A DNA stretch of 11,347 nt, taken from NCBI GenBank assembly GCA_023394255.1, contig JAEXAZ010000030.1, positions 1-11,347 of the forward strand, written 5' to 3'. This DNA is from Bacillota bacterium (GTDB lineage Bacteria; Bacillota; Clostridia; Oscillospirales; Ruminococcaceae). The notes beneath the pieces were generated by a model. The model saw only the letters and a list, made by a program, of their open reading frames with translations, ran no database searches and had not been told where the DNA came from. Shown here piece by piece: positions 1 through 6,825 of the stretch (its first letter is position 1; each line of letters starts with the position of its first letter). The position numbers were made by a program, and so were the translations under genes.

Positions 1-2
1 GG

Positions 3-1961
3 TTATCAGTAAGTGCTGTTTCCGAACTTATGGCAGTATCAGAAAGAGCCGTAAGGCGTAAGGCCACCCAAGAAGAAACTTTTGGGGAAACGGGTTTTCG
101 GTATATCAGCGGTACAAATGGCGGCAAGCGGCTTGAAATACTCTTAGAAGCACTTCCCGCCGAGGCGCAGACGGCCTATTACAATCAACAAGGCGAGTTC
201 CAATCTTCCGTTATCAATCGAGAGCAATACACGCTCTCTCAGCGGAAAAAGGGAGAACTCCGGGCACAGGCTGTCAGCCAGTATAGCAAGTATCGTCGAG
301 AACAGCACAGGGCCGGACAGACGAAGGAAACGGAAATCATGCAAGCCTTCGTTGACTTATGGAACGCCCAACATCCCGACTTCGCCTTTACCACCAAGAC
401 CCTCTATGAATGGCGGCGCAAAAGTAAGGCGGGTGACCCGGACAAATTAGTTGATAAACGAGGGGGCTATAATCGCGGCAAGAGCTCCATCCCGGAGGAA
501 ATGCTGGAATACTTCAAGCACTTATATTTGCAAGAGAGCAAGCCTTCTGTGGCCAACTGCTTCCGGCTGACGCAATATGAAGCCAATAAGCGCGGAATAG
601 TCATCCCCGGCCTTCGGGCCTTTGAGCTTGCGGCCAGTAGTTTTCCGGCTCCGATCGTTGCCCTGTACCGCGAAGGCGGGAAGTATTTCTCAGACCGCTA
701 TATGCCATACACGGAACGCGACTATGAGAAGCTGGCCCCCAATGACCGTTGGGTTTCTGACCATCATCTTTGGGATGTGTTCGTTAGGGTGCCGGATGGT
801 GAAGGCGGCTGGAAAGCAATCAGGCCGTGGGGCACCTACTGGATGGATATGCGGACACGCAAGGTAGTGGCGAGTATTGTCCGCAACGGCGACCCCAACT
901 CTGATGTAGTTGTTTGCAGCTTCGGAATTGGCGTGGAGGCGTTTGGTATCCCTCGTTCGGTGCTGCTGGATAACGGCAGGGACTACAAGGCTAAGGATGT
1001 ATTCAACGCTCAATGCGAGGAGGTTATAAACTCCCTTGCGGTCAACCTACAGCTTGATACCGTCTATGCCATTCCCTACAACGCCAAGGCGAAGCCCATC
1101 GAGCGTACCTTTGACACCTTCGAACAGCAGTTTGGCAAGCTGCATCCCACGTATGCGGGGAGCAACGCCAAGGCGAGGCCGGAGAGCTTACAGGCCCTTG
1201 ACATCATGGACTACCCCACGCTGGATGAATTTATCTCCATGCATGACCAGTTCGTTTATGAGGTCTACAATAACAGTCCGCATAGCGGCTCCTATATGCA
1301 CGGGAAGTCACCAAATCAGATGTACGCGACCCTGCCTTTCTCTGTAAGGCGCGTAACAAAGGAAGTTTTGTATTTCAGCCTTATGCGGGTTAAGGGAAAA
1401 CGAACTGTGCAGCGTAATGGAATTACCTTTAACGGGATTCACTACTACAGCGACGGAGTTATTAATTTCATCGGCAAGGCTGTCTATGCACGGTATAGCC
1501 CTAAGCAGCCGGATGTTCTCTACATCTTCGATGAGAATCAAAATTACCTGTTCAGCGCGTCGGCTATTGTCAAGATGGGGTTTGCTCCCACCGCCGCCGA
1601 CTATGAGCGGGAGAACGCCCGCCGCAAGAAAGCCCGTCACGCCGCCCTTGATGGTTATAGCCCAGATAAGAGCGTCAGGACAGTTCAGGGTGTGCAGAAG
1701 CTTATAGCCGGGCAAGCCGCAGCACAGCAAAGAGCGCCGGAAGCGGCTCCCGTCGTTACGGAGCTCATCCGCAACCCACAGCTTGAGGAAACGGCCCGGC
1801 GTGTTGCCATGAGTGACGCAGAGCGGCAGTACCAAGATACAGTTGCAAAGCAACAGGCGGTAAAGCAGAGCCAAGATGCCCAAAAGAAACGCTATGCAGA
1901 TGCCTTTAAGCAGTTGTGCGCCGAACGGTGCCAACAGCCCGGCAAAACTGCAATCGGATGA
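3..1961 (+). CDS. MuA-like DDE transposase, 5' partial
   Basis: This is the phage-encoded transposase that binds the element ends and catalyses strand transfer. Numbering from the ATG at 30, an N-terminal Mu-type helix-turn-helix covers about residues 1-30, a second HTH about 95-145, the DDE integrase core about 235-375 and the Mu-type C-terminal beta-barrel about 455-515, followed by an alanine/glutamine-rich helical tail. The catalytic triad aligns with MuA D269/D336/E392: D244 (WVSDHHLWD), D314 (LLDNGRDY) and E358 (AKPIERTF). The ATG at 30 is probably internal. The frame stays open to base 3 and encodes LSVSAVSEL, which completes the first HTH, and there is no Shine-Dalgarno before ATG 30. 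The length (643 aa or more, against 663 in Mu) implies only a few missing residues. The gene is followed after 14 nt by the muB-like gene. Family assignment is secure; the true start is not visible. Confidence 0.93.
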   Translation, partial: LSVSAVSELMAVSERAVRRKATQEETFGETGFRYISGTNGGKRLEILLEALPAEAQTAYYNQQGEFQSSVINREQYTLSQRKKGELRAQAVSQYSKYRREQHRAGQTKETEIMQAFVDLWNAQHPDFAFTTKTLYEWRRKSKAGDPDKLVDKRGGYNRGKSSIPEEMLEYFKHLYLQESKPSVANCFRLTQYEANKRGIVIPGLRAFELAASSFPAPIVALYREGGKYFSDRYMPYTERDYEKLAPNDRWVSDHHLWDVFVRVPDGEGGWKAIRPWGTYWMDMRTRKVVASIVRNGDPNSDVVVCSFGIGVEAFGIPRSVLLDNGRDYKAKDVFNAQCEEVINSLAVNLQLDTVYAIPYNAKAKPIERTFDTFEQQFGKLHPTYAGSNAKARPESLQALDIMDYPTLDEFISMHDQFVYEVYNNSPHSGSYMHGKSPNQMYATLPFSVRRVTKEVLYFSLMRVKGKRTVQRNGITFNGIHYYSDGVINFIGKAVYARYSPKQPDVLYIFDENQNYLFSASAIVKMGFAPTAADYERENARRKKARHAALDGYSPDKSVRTVQGVQKLIAGQAAAQQRAPEAAPVVTELIRNPQLEETARRVAMSDAERQYQDTVAKQQAVKQSQDAQKKRYADAFKQLCAERCQQPGKTAIG

Positions 1962-1975
1962 AAGGAGAAGACACC

Positions 1976-2677
1976 ATGATAAGGCCACCAGCAGCACAGA
2001 CCATTTGTTTAAACGAGGTTTACTTTGCGGCCCACTATGCGCAGTCGTGCGGTGACATCTCACTGATTTATGGTGAGGCCGGGCTCGGTAAGACATTTTC
2101 TCTCCGGCAGTACGCCAAAGAAAACAATGTCATCTACATAGAGCTCCGGGACTGCGACAAGTCCACTAAGGGTGTCTGTGAGCGCATTATGGAAGCCATC
2201 GGCAAGAGCGGACGCGGAAATGACCGGGCGCTTGTCAACATCATAATCGACTATCTGCGGGAGCATCCCAAGCTGATTATCATTGACGAGGCGCAGCATC
2301 TTCTTTTGAAAGCAATCGAAAACCTTCGGGCTATCAATGACGCTACAGAAACAGGGATGGTGCTTTGCGGCAACCCTACAGTTTACGATCAGATGCACGG
2401 CAGAGGGCAAGCTCACTTTGCTCAGTTATACAGCCGTATCGGGATAAGGAGGTGTATTGTCAATCCCGACATGGAGGATATTCAGGCAATCTTTGCACCG
2501 TATGAGCTTGACAGCGATTGCCTCCGCTTTTTGCATAGCCTCGGCCTTCAATGGGGCGGTATTCGCAACTGCATTAAGATATTCAATATGGCTCAGGAAA
2601 TGGCGCAAAAATTAGGGGAGCCCCTTTCCGTTGGGCACCTTGAAACGGCACACGACCTCCGAAACGGCAACCAATGA
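1976..2677 (+). CDS. MuB-like AAA+ ATPase (transposition target/activator protein)
   Basis: This ATPase is the expected partner of the transposase: MuB-type proteins bind target DNA, stimulate strand transfer and give target immunity. From the ATG at 1976 it is 233 aa. Walker A is GEAGLGKT at residues 33-40, Walker B is LIIIDEAQ with D104 and E105, and a sensor-1-like CGNP follows in the middle of the protein. A small helical C-terminal domain completes it. The start at 1976 is chosen because AAAGGAG lies 8 nt upstream; an in-frame GTG at 1916 would overlap the transposase and has no such site. MuB of phage Mu is 312 aa with an N-terminal HTH domain. Here the ATPase core starts almost at once, so that domain is missing. 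The order A then B matches Mu. Confidence 0.9.
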   Translation: MIRPPAAQTICLNEVYFAAHYAQSCGDISLIYGEAGLGKTFSLRQYAKENNVIYIELRDCDKSTKGVCERIMEAIGKSGRGNDRALVNIIIDYLREHPKLIIIDEAQHLLLKAIENLRAINDATETGMVLCGNPTVYDQMHGRGQAHFAQLYSRIGIRRCIVNPDMEDIQAIFAPYELDSDCLRFLHSLGLQWGGIRNCIKIFNMAQEMAQKLGEPLSVGHLETAHDLRNGNQ

Positions 2678-2681
2678 AAAA

Positions 2682-2715
2682 GGGGCTGTGGCGGTCTGGT
2701 ACACCGCCATTCCCC
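2682..2715 (+). terminator. hairpin after the muB-like gene, possible weak terminator
   Basis: The arm TGGCGGT (2689-2695) pairs perfectly with ACCGCCA (2703-2709) around a 7-nt loop. After a small internal loop, GGGG (2682-2685) pairs with CCCC (2712-2715). It begins 4 nt after the muB-like stop. No T-run follows, so a strong intrinsic terminator is unlikely; attenuation or mRNA protection between the muB-like and gp16-like genes is equally possible. Confidence 0.35.
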
Positions 2716-2765
2716 ATTATACCGTGTTTCTAACGAATTAGCAAACAGGAAAGGAGCGGTTAATT

Positions 2766-3182
2766 GTGGGAACAAAATCTACGAAGCCTATCACACAGCC
2801 GCAGCTACGGAAGATATACGCCGAGGCGCGGGAAGCAGGGCTCGATAACGACTATCTTCATGAGCTCATTTACAATATCCACGGCAAGGAGAGCTTGAAA
2901 GACCTTCAGATGTGGGAAGCTGCCATGCTGATCGATGCGCTGACCAAGATAACCGATGGCGGTGAACGGCCCGGCATGATAACCGAGAAGCAGGAATGGC
3001 TACTGACCGATTACCAGCACAAGCTCGGCTGGACAGATACGCAGATGCGCGGCTTTGTCAAGAAGTACGGCCATGTTGATTTCATCAAGTGGCTTACCAA
3101 AGAAGGGGCCTCCAAGATGATAGAGGCCGTAAAGAACATTTATATGAAACAACATAAGGAGGTATCCGGAAATGATCAGTAA
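2766..3182 (+). CDS. Mu gp16/GemA-like protein (DUF1018 family)
   Basis: A 138-aa, mostly helical protein that resembles the DUF1018 group, which includes Mu gp16 (GemA), an early-region protein of imprecisely known role, possibly in modulating host gene expression or gyrase. Visible hallmarks are an N-terminal QPQLRKIYAEAREAGLD helix (residues 11-27), an ELIYNIHGKESLKDL segment (33-47) and a C-terminal ITEKQ...LGW...FVKKYG...IKWLTKEGASKMIE part (72-120). It uses a GTG start with AAAGGAG 9 nt upstream; no earlier start in frame has a comparable site. Its place after A and B agrees with the Mu early region. Its end overlaps the next gene by 11 nt, so the two are probably translated together. 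Assignment rests on motif resemblance only. Confidence 0.75.
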   Translation: MGTKSTKPITQPQLRKIYAEAREAGLDNDYLHELIYNIHGKESLKDLQMWEAAMLIDALTKITDGGERPGMITEKQEWLLTDYQHKLGWTDTQMRGFVKKYGHVDFIKWLTKEGASKMIEAVKNIYMKQHKEVSGNDQ

Positions 3183-3495
3183 GGCAGTTATGGATTCCAT
3201 GCGGGACAACTTTAACGAGAAATTCGGGCGGCTCAGTGAGCGCAGCCGTTATCTCAAGGAAATGGTTAACGATATCAGGACACATACAGGAAGTATCAAA
3301 GGAATCACCGATGAACAGCGCCGAACTTTTGAAGATGACCTTTGGGCGGTTATTAGTTCGGCTTCGTTATTGGGCTACTACATAGGCTTACAGGAAGGGG
3401 CCGACATGATGCGGGAGCTTTCCTCCGCTGACCTCCCTGAAAAGATGCTGGATGCCTTTGGAGAACTGACCGCTTATGGCGGTCAACCATTATGA
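3172..3495 (+). CDS. small phage protein of unknown function
   Basis: A 107-aa protein that I do not recognise. It starts with an ATG preceded by a strong TAAGGAGG (3155-3162, 9 nt spacing) lying inside the end of the gp16-like gene, and it overlaps that gene by 11 nt. The sequence is soluble and helical, with a charged N-terminal half (residues 1-50, rich in R, K, E and D) and a short hydrophobic helix around residues 60-73 (ISSASLLGYYIGLQEG), too short and polar for a clear membrane span. It is the last + strand gene before the palindrome at 3520-3559. The strong ribosome binding site and coupling to gp16 make it a real gene, probably part of the early operon. Confidence 0.7.
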   Translation: MISKAVMDSMRDNFNEKFGRLSERSRYLKEMVNDIRTHTGSIKGITDEQRRTFEDDLWAVISSASLLGYYIGLQEGADMMRELSSADLPEKMLDAFGELTAYGGQPL

Positions 3496-3519
3496 GGTTC
3501 TTGACATTACACAAATAGC

Positions 3520-3559
3520 GATATCCCCCCGTTAGCACGCGTGATAACGGGGGGATATC
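3520..3559. repeat. 40-bp near-perfect palindrome between convergent operons
   Basis: The 15-bp arms GATATCCCCCCGTTA (3520-3534) and TAACGGGGGGATATC (3545-3559) are perfectly complementary, and the centre CACGCGTG (3536-3543) is itself a palindrome. Only the G3535/A3544 pair breaks the symmetry. It lies 24 nt after the last + strand early gene and about 75 nt after the stop of the last minus-strand gene, so a bidirectional terminator is the simplest reading. However, no T-run follows on either strand, which also leaves a protein-binding or recombination site possible. The arms share GATATCCC with the start of the array near 6745. Confidence 0.75.
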
Positions 3560-3633
3560 TATGTCTGAGGGTAATTCCATCACTCAATGTAGAAACGCCG
3601 TGTGGGGGCTCTGTGGGCTCATACGGAATCATG

Positions 3634-4122
3634 CTACTTATCTTTGAAAGCATCCTCTAAAATACCTCTGATTTCTTTCTCATCCTCCTTGCTGATTCCC
3701 AAAAAGGGACGGGGAGGAATATTCACCTTTACTTTATCCTTCGTTACCCAATGGCCGCCTACGTTAAATCGTAAGCCTTTTTTTGATTTAGCCCGTATCG
3801 TCCTTTGAGCTCCAAATTGATGCGTAGCGGCATGCTTTACATTTGTGCCGATAGCCGCGCCGGATTCATCCGCTTTTGACCTGATGGAGTTACGCAGTTG
3901 GGCGGTCTGAACTAAGGTCTTGCCGCCCTCCGAGGCCGCGCGGATGGATGTCTTCCACTTTTTACCCGCGGGGTCTCGGCTCTCTTTGAAGCGGTCAAGG
4001 GTGCTTGTACGGAGGCTCTCGGCAATAGTAGAGTTAATTCCCTTAATGTCAATCTCCTGAAACTGTTTTAGCTTATTTATTAAGCGCTTTGTGTCGCCCT
4101 CAAGCCTAATACTATATCCCAT
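3634..4122 (-). CDS. phage virion morphogenesis protein (Mu gpG / Phage_tail_S family)
   Basis: A 162-aa basic protein of the family that includes Mu gpG and P2 gpS, factors needed for virion or tail completion. Diagnostic features in order are an N-terminal helical part (residues 10-50) ending in RDPAGKKWK (49-57), LVQTAQLRNSIR (70-81), an IGTNVKHAATHQFGA strand-turn (91-105) and a C-terminal IPPRPFLGIS (135-144). The start ATG at 4122 has a CAGGAGGC site just upstream. It is the last gene of the minus-strand operon, 20 nt after the gpI-like gene. In Mu, G lies upstream of I and T; here it is downstream of both. Confidence 0.87.
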   Translation of the reverse strand: MGYSIRLEGDTKRLINKLKQFQEIDIKGINSTIAESLRTSTLDRFKESRDPAGKKWKTSIRAASEGGKTLVQTAQLRNSIRSKADESGAAIGTNVKHAATHQFGAQRTIRAKSKKGLRFNVGGHWVTKDKVKVNIPPRPFLGISKEDEKEIRGILEDAFKDK

Positions 4123-4142
4123 GACAGCCTCCTGATTTCAAA

Positions 4143-5048
4143 TCACAGCTTACCGCCGTAACGCTTTACATCGTCGGCTGATAGGCCCATGAGTTCGTGC
4201 GCTCTGGAACGTGTGGACGCTTCCTTGAGGGTTAGTGGTTCATAGGCGATTTCGCCCAGCGGGACAGCTTGCGGCGCGGCCTTAAACCAAGCCATGAATT
4301 CGCCTACATCATTCATGGCGCTTCTGAAAGCCCAGTCTCGCTGATATGGGGCAATCTTGCCTTCCTTGAGGGCAAGCTCTACGGCTCCTTCCGCTTTCAC
4401 CTTGTACGCATCGAACTCCATTGCGTCCACCTTTAGCTTGAGCGCCGCCTGACTGTTTAGCAATTTCGCCACAGCCTGATAGATTTCATCCATAGACGGC
4501 GGCAAGGGCAGTTGAAGCAGCTTCGCAATGTCTTTTATCGTTGCGCCGCCCTCCGAAACTGGCGATACCTCGGGCGGCTCCACATCGGCTTCGGGGGGCG
4601 GAGTGGGCGTATCCTTGTTGACGATCGGCGTCATAGCGTCAATGGCGGGTTTATTGGTAAGAGCCACGGAATGCAGCTTAACTGCCTTCCGGTCGGCTGT
4701 ACGGGCCATAATGACGGGGCTGCAATACTTGTATTCCCGGTTCCGCAAATACTCAGCGCCGCGCTCTGTCCAATTTGTAAGAGCATAGATGCCGTCGCTC
4801 TTTAAGACAATATCCTGAATCCATCCGGCGGCGGGGGCCTGCACATCGTGAAGCGTCTGATGCTCATAGTCCACCGGGATTTGTAGGCCGCGCTGCTTGA
4901 AGTCCTCACGAATACTGGAATAGGATTCGTTATCAACGAGAAAATCTCCCTTTTGGCTATGAACCAATCCCAGGGGAAGTATCTTAAACTGTTTCGGAAC
5001 GCCGCCTTCTACAGAAACGGAATTCTCAATCATGAAAAGATTATCCAT
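4143..5048 (-). CDS. Mu-like prophage I protein (capsid protease/scaffold)
   Basis: A 301-aa homologue of Mu gpI, the head maturation protease whose C-terminal part acts as the scaffold for capsid assembly. The N-terminal protease half shows IPVDYEHQT (residues 57-65), PAAGWI (72-77), a YCSPVI segment (108-113) and HSVALTNKPAIDAM (126-139). A proline/glutamate-rich linker (about 148-165) leads to a helical C-terminal half with the character expected of a scaffold. The ATG at 5048 follows CGGAGGTG (5053-5060). The gene begins 12 nt after the gpT-like stop, so the two are translated from the same message. No internal start for a separate scaffold protein is evident, but one cannot be excluded. 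Confidence 0.88.
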   Translation of the reverse strand: MDNLFMIENSVSVEGGVPKQFKILPLGLVHSQKGDFLVDNESYSSIREDFKQRGLQIPVDYEHQTLHDVQAPAAGWIQDIVLKSDGIYALTNWTERGAEYLRNREYKYCSPVIMARTADRKAVKLHSVALTNKPAIDAMTPIVNKDTPTPPPEADVEPPEVSPVSEGGATIKDIAKLLQLPLPPSMDEIYQAVAKLLNSQAALKLKVDAMEFDAYKVKAEGAVELALKEGKIAPYQRDWAFRSAMNDVGEFMAWFKAAPQAVPLGEIAYEPLTLKEASTRSRAHELMGLSADDVKRYGGKL

Positions 5049-5060
5049 GTCGCACCTCCG

Positions 5061-5978
5061 TTATGAATTTGTGGGCGCATCCGCTTCGCCCGTCGAGCCA
5101 AAGGCGAGTTGCCAGAGGCCATATCCGGCGTTGCAGCGCATATCCACACCATAGACAAATTCTTTTTGCCAGAACACATTATCATCATTTGGACTGTCTT
5201 TGGCTACAAGCTGCGGTTTGCGCCGATTCTGGAAAATAAATGGCTTCACGGGCCGCTTAGTGCAGAGCAAAAACCATTGTTCAGGATTTGCCGACAGTTC
5301 GGGCGCAACCAGCAGATCGGCGGTTCCCTTGTAAATGTTGACCTCCTGATGAATTTCATCGGCCATAACAATGGTGCGGGCTATGGCTTCCTTCTGAGGT
5401 GCGACAACCAGCAGATCGGGGACGATGTTCAAAACTTCGCCCTCATCGCTTAATAGCGTCATCATCTGAGTACGGGCCGCTCCGTATGTATCAGGGGTGA
5501 GCTTATACGTCCCCTTATTACTCTGAGCCGCTACCTTCTTTCCCTCATAGCCGGGCGTGTGGCCGTCGCTGATGAAAGGCTTACCGTCAAAGCACTTTTC
5601 GGTAAATGCCTTTGGGAACAGCCCGAACACCAGTTTATCAGGGTGCCGCCCGGCGCTGTATGCGAGGTCCTGAAACATAGGCTTAAAAACGCCGATGCGG
5701 TCATCCTCGATGTCATTGCGCGGGACGGATACCGTCAACTCAAAATCTCGGTTCTGAATGGTGTAGCCGTAGGACGCGAGGTTTTTGACCTGTCGGTCTC
5801 CAATCCATTCACGCATGCTCGGTACAGAGCCGAGCCATGCATAGGTTTCGTCCCTTGTTTCGGATGGTACTTCCATAGCCACGCGGGAATACTGCGGCTG
5901 CATTTCCTGAAAAGCCTTGTTAAATACCGTGTTGAAGCTCTGGAAGGTTTCGCGAATAGTCGCTTGATTGATAATCAT
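5061..5978 (-). CDS. Mu-like major head subunit (gpT family)
   Basis: A 305-aa major capsid protein of the Mu gpT type, essentially full length for the family. Recognisable segments are the N-terminal FQSFNTVFNKAFQEM (residues 12-26), SMREWIGDRQ (54-63), NRDFELTVSVPRNDIEDD (76-93), GKPFISDGH (132-140) and a late IVPDLLVVAP strand followed by the long C-terminal domain. The ATG at 5978 has an AGGAGG at 5987-5992 (8 nt spacing). It starts 21 nt after the Mor-like stop and precedes the gpI-like protease. In Mu, T is the last gene of the G-I-T block; here it is the first. Confidence 0.92.
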   Translation of the reverse strand: MIINQATIRETFQSFNTVFNKAFQEMQPQYSRVAMEVPSETRDETYAWLGSVPSMREWIGDRQVKNLASYGYTIQNRDFELTVSVPRNDIEDDRIGVFKPMFQDLAYSAGRHPDKLVFGLFPKAFTEKCFDGKPFISDGHTPGYEGKKVAAQSNKGTYKLTPDTYGAARTQMMTLLSDEGEVLNIVPDLLVVAPQKEAIARTIVMADEIHQEVNIYKGTADLLVAPELSANPEQWFLLCTKRPVKPFIFQNRRKPQLVAKDSPNDDNVFWQKEFVYGVDMRCNAGYGLWQLAFGSTGEADAPTNS

Positions 5979-5999
5979 TGTGCAATCCTCCTGTTTCTC

Positions 6000-6293
6000 T
6001 TATTCCGGCGCGGAGCTATCCGCATCGGAACTAACAATTTGCTGAACCCACCGCTGACTAACTCCGTACTTTCTGGATAGTTCCGCCGTATTGTACCCAT
6101 TGTACTCTTCACGAATCTTAATATTGCGGAGAGGACGCAGTATTCTTTCCTTTCGCGGCAAATAGAATGTCGAGCCGCCGACCAGTACCGACAACTTCAA
6201 GAGATTATCGGTTCCGATCTCCTCCGCAATTTCCCGGCACAAGCCGTCAGCCAGCATAGAAGGGGTGAGCTCATCCGTCCATGTTTCTGTCAT
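6000..6293 (-). CDS. Mor-family transcription activator
   Basis: A 97-aa (or 100-aa) protein of the Mor/C family, which switches on middle or late promoters of Mu-like phages by recruiting host RNA polymerase. The conserved dimerisation part LSVLVGGSTFYLP (residues 37-49 of the longer form) and the C-terminal helix-turn-helix NTAELSRKYGVSQRWVQQI (71-89) are both intact. I choose the ATG at 6293 because AGGAAGG (6305-6311) lies 11 nt upstream; the in-frame GTG at 6302 would leave only 2 nt. It heads the minus-strand operon and lies directly before the capsid genes, unlike Mu, where Mor acts from the end of the early region. It may activate its own operon. A dyad in its leader (6310-6327) could be an operator. 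Confidence 0.87.
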   Translation of the reverse strand: MTETWTDELTPSMLADGLCREIAEEIGTDNLLKLSVLVGGSTFYLPRKERILRPLRNIKIREEYNGYNTAELSRKYGVSQRWVQQIVSSDADSSAPE

Positions 6294-6302
6294 GGCAGAC
6301 AC

Positions 6303-6440
6303 CGCCTTCCTGCAATGTTAATTGCAGTTACATAGTACCGCTACTTCTAAAAAGTTTCTACGTGAAGCACTTCTATGATTTGTTTCCGAGTGATTGTTTT
6401 ATGAAATAACGATAAAATGAGGGAAAAGGGGGTGATTGCC
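6303..6440. promoter_or_regulatory. divergent intergenic region with promoters for Mor operon and small regulator
   Basis: This 138-bp AT-rich gap separates the minus-strand capsid operon from the + strand gene at 6441, so it must carry outward promoters on both strands. Candidates are TACTAT on the minus strand near 6333 for the Mor operon and TAAAAT (6413-6418) on the + strand. Neither has a good -35 box, which would fit activator-dependent transcription. ACTTCTA occurs twice (6343-6349 and 6369-6375), with a related GTTTCTA at 6354-6360. Individual promoter positions are not secure. Confidence 0.4.
6310..6327. promoter_or_regulatory. 7-bp inverted repeat in the leader of the Mor operon
   Basis: CTGCAAT and ATTGCAG are perfect inverted repeats separated by GTTA. 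The dyad lies 17-34 nt upstream of the Mor-like ATG (6293) and touches its Shine-Dalgarno (6305-6311). It could be an operator for a phage regulator or an RNA hairpin that limits translation of the activator. Either role is inference from position. Confidence 0.45.
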
Positions 6441-6740
6441 ATGAAATCATTTCAAGTTGACCGACTACGCTGCAAGCGGGAGCTTGTGACGATGATTATT
6501 CAAGGAAGCACATTGCGCGAGATGGTGGAGCTCGTTTCTGAGCACGGCGAGCAGTGCTCGAAGTCTGCGGTTGACCGCTATCTTAAAGGAAAGTTTATTG
6601 AGGGGTGCATTTATCAGGACGGCTCCGTTGAGATAAAAGAAAAAGAAGGATATCAGGTCAGAATGACCAAATACCCTCCTAAAAAAAACGAGCACGCGCA
6701 GCCGGAGATTAAGTTAATCCGTTCAACGGCTGATTGCTGA
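6441..6740 (+). CDS. small putative DNA-binding phage protein, unknown family
   Basis: A 99-aa basic protein that I do not recognise. The ATG at 6441 follows AAGGGGGTGA (6426-6435); an in-frame ATG at 6417 would give 107 aa but has no good ribosome binding site. Residues about 11-48 (RELVTMIIQGSTLREMVEL... to ...SKSAVDRYLKGKF) have the helix-turn-helix look of a small regulator, with an SKSAVDRYLKG recognition-like helix. A lysine-rich C-terminal tail follows. It is divergent from the Mor operon and is the last gene before the presumed right end, a position where an antagonist or regulator of the late operon would make sense. The function is inferred only from this. Confidence 0.6.
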   Translation: MKSFQVDRLRCKRELVTMIIQGSTLREMVELVSEHGEQCSKSAVDRYLKGKFIEGCIYQDGSVEIKEKEGYQVRMTKYPPKKNEHAQPEIKLIRSTADC

Positions 6741-6746
6741 TTTAGA

Positions 6747-6825
6747 TATCCCATTATGTCTCATTTCTATCCCGCCCGAATTTTGAGGTATCCCAACGTT
6801 ACCCAATGTATCTCGGTTTATCCCG
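6747..6825 (+). repeat. helically phased TATCCC(A/G) array, candidate transposase-binding right end
   Basis: Heptamers matching TATCCCR start at 6747 (TATCCCA), 6768 (TATCCCG), 6789 (TATCCCA) and 6819 (TATCCCG). Degenerate copies lie at 6757 (TGTCTCA), 6799 (TTACCCA) and 6809 (TATCTCG). Successive spacings are 10, 11, 21, 10, 10 and 10 bp, so all copies face the same side of the helix. The array is non-coding, lies after the last phage gene and stops just before a possible TG...CA terminus (CA at 6831-6832). Repeated sites near the end are typical of Mu-like elements, but Mu's own sites are about 22 bp and differ in sequence. Confidence 0.6.

Noticed and set aside
1308..2096. Long minus-strand open frame (262 codons) opposite the transposase and ATPase genes
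   Set aside because: Shadow of well-supported coding on the other strand; no family features and no promoter or ribosome binding site context.
3501..3530. TTGACA at 3501-3506 as a promoter -35 box
   Set aside because: The sequence 16-18 bp downstream is a C-run within the palindrome arm, with no -10 box.
3541..3663. Short + strand open frame (GTG at 3541, about 40 codons) after the palindrome
   Set aside because: No ribosome binding site; it starts inside the palindrome and runs into the gpG-like gene on the other strand. No recognisable protein.
3580..6420. Short words shared in inverted orientation (ATCACTC, GTAGAAAC) at the two edges of the capsid block, as recombination sites for an inversion
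   Set aside because: Matches of 7-8 bases between two 130-bp regions are expected by chance or nearly so.
6747..6825. Decamer array as a CRISPR
   Set aside because: Repeats are 7-10 bp with no unique spacers of uniform 30-40 bp, and there are no cas genes.
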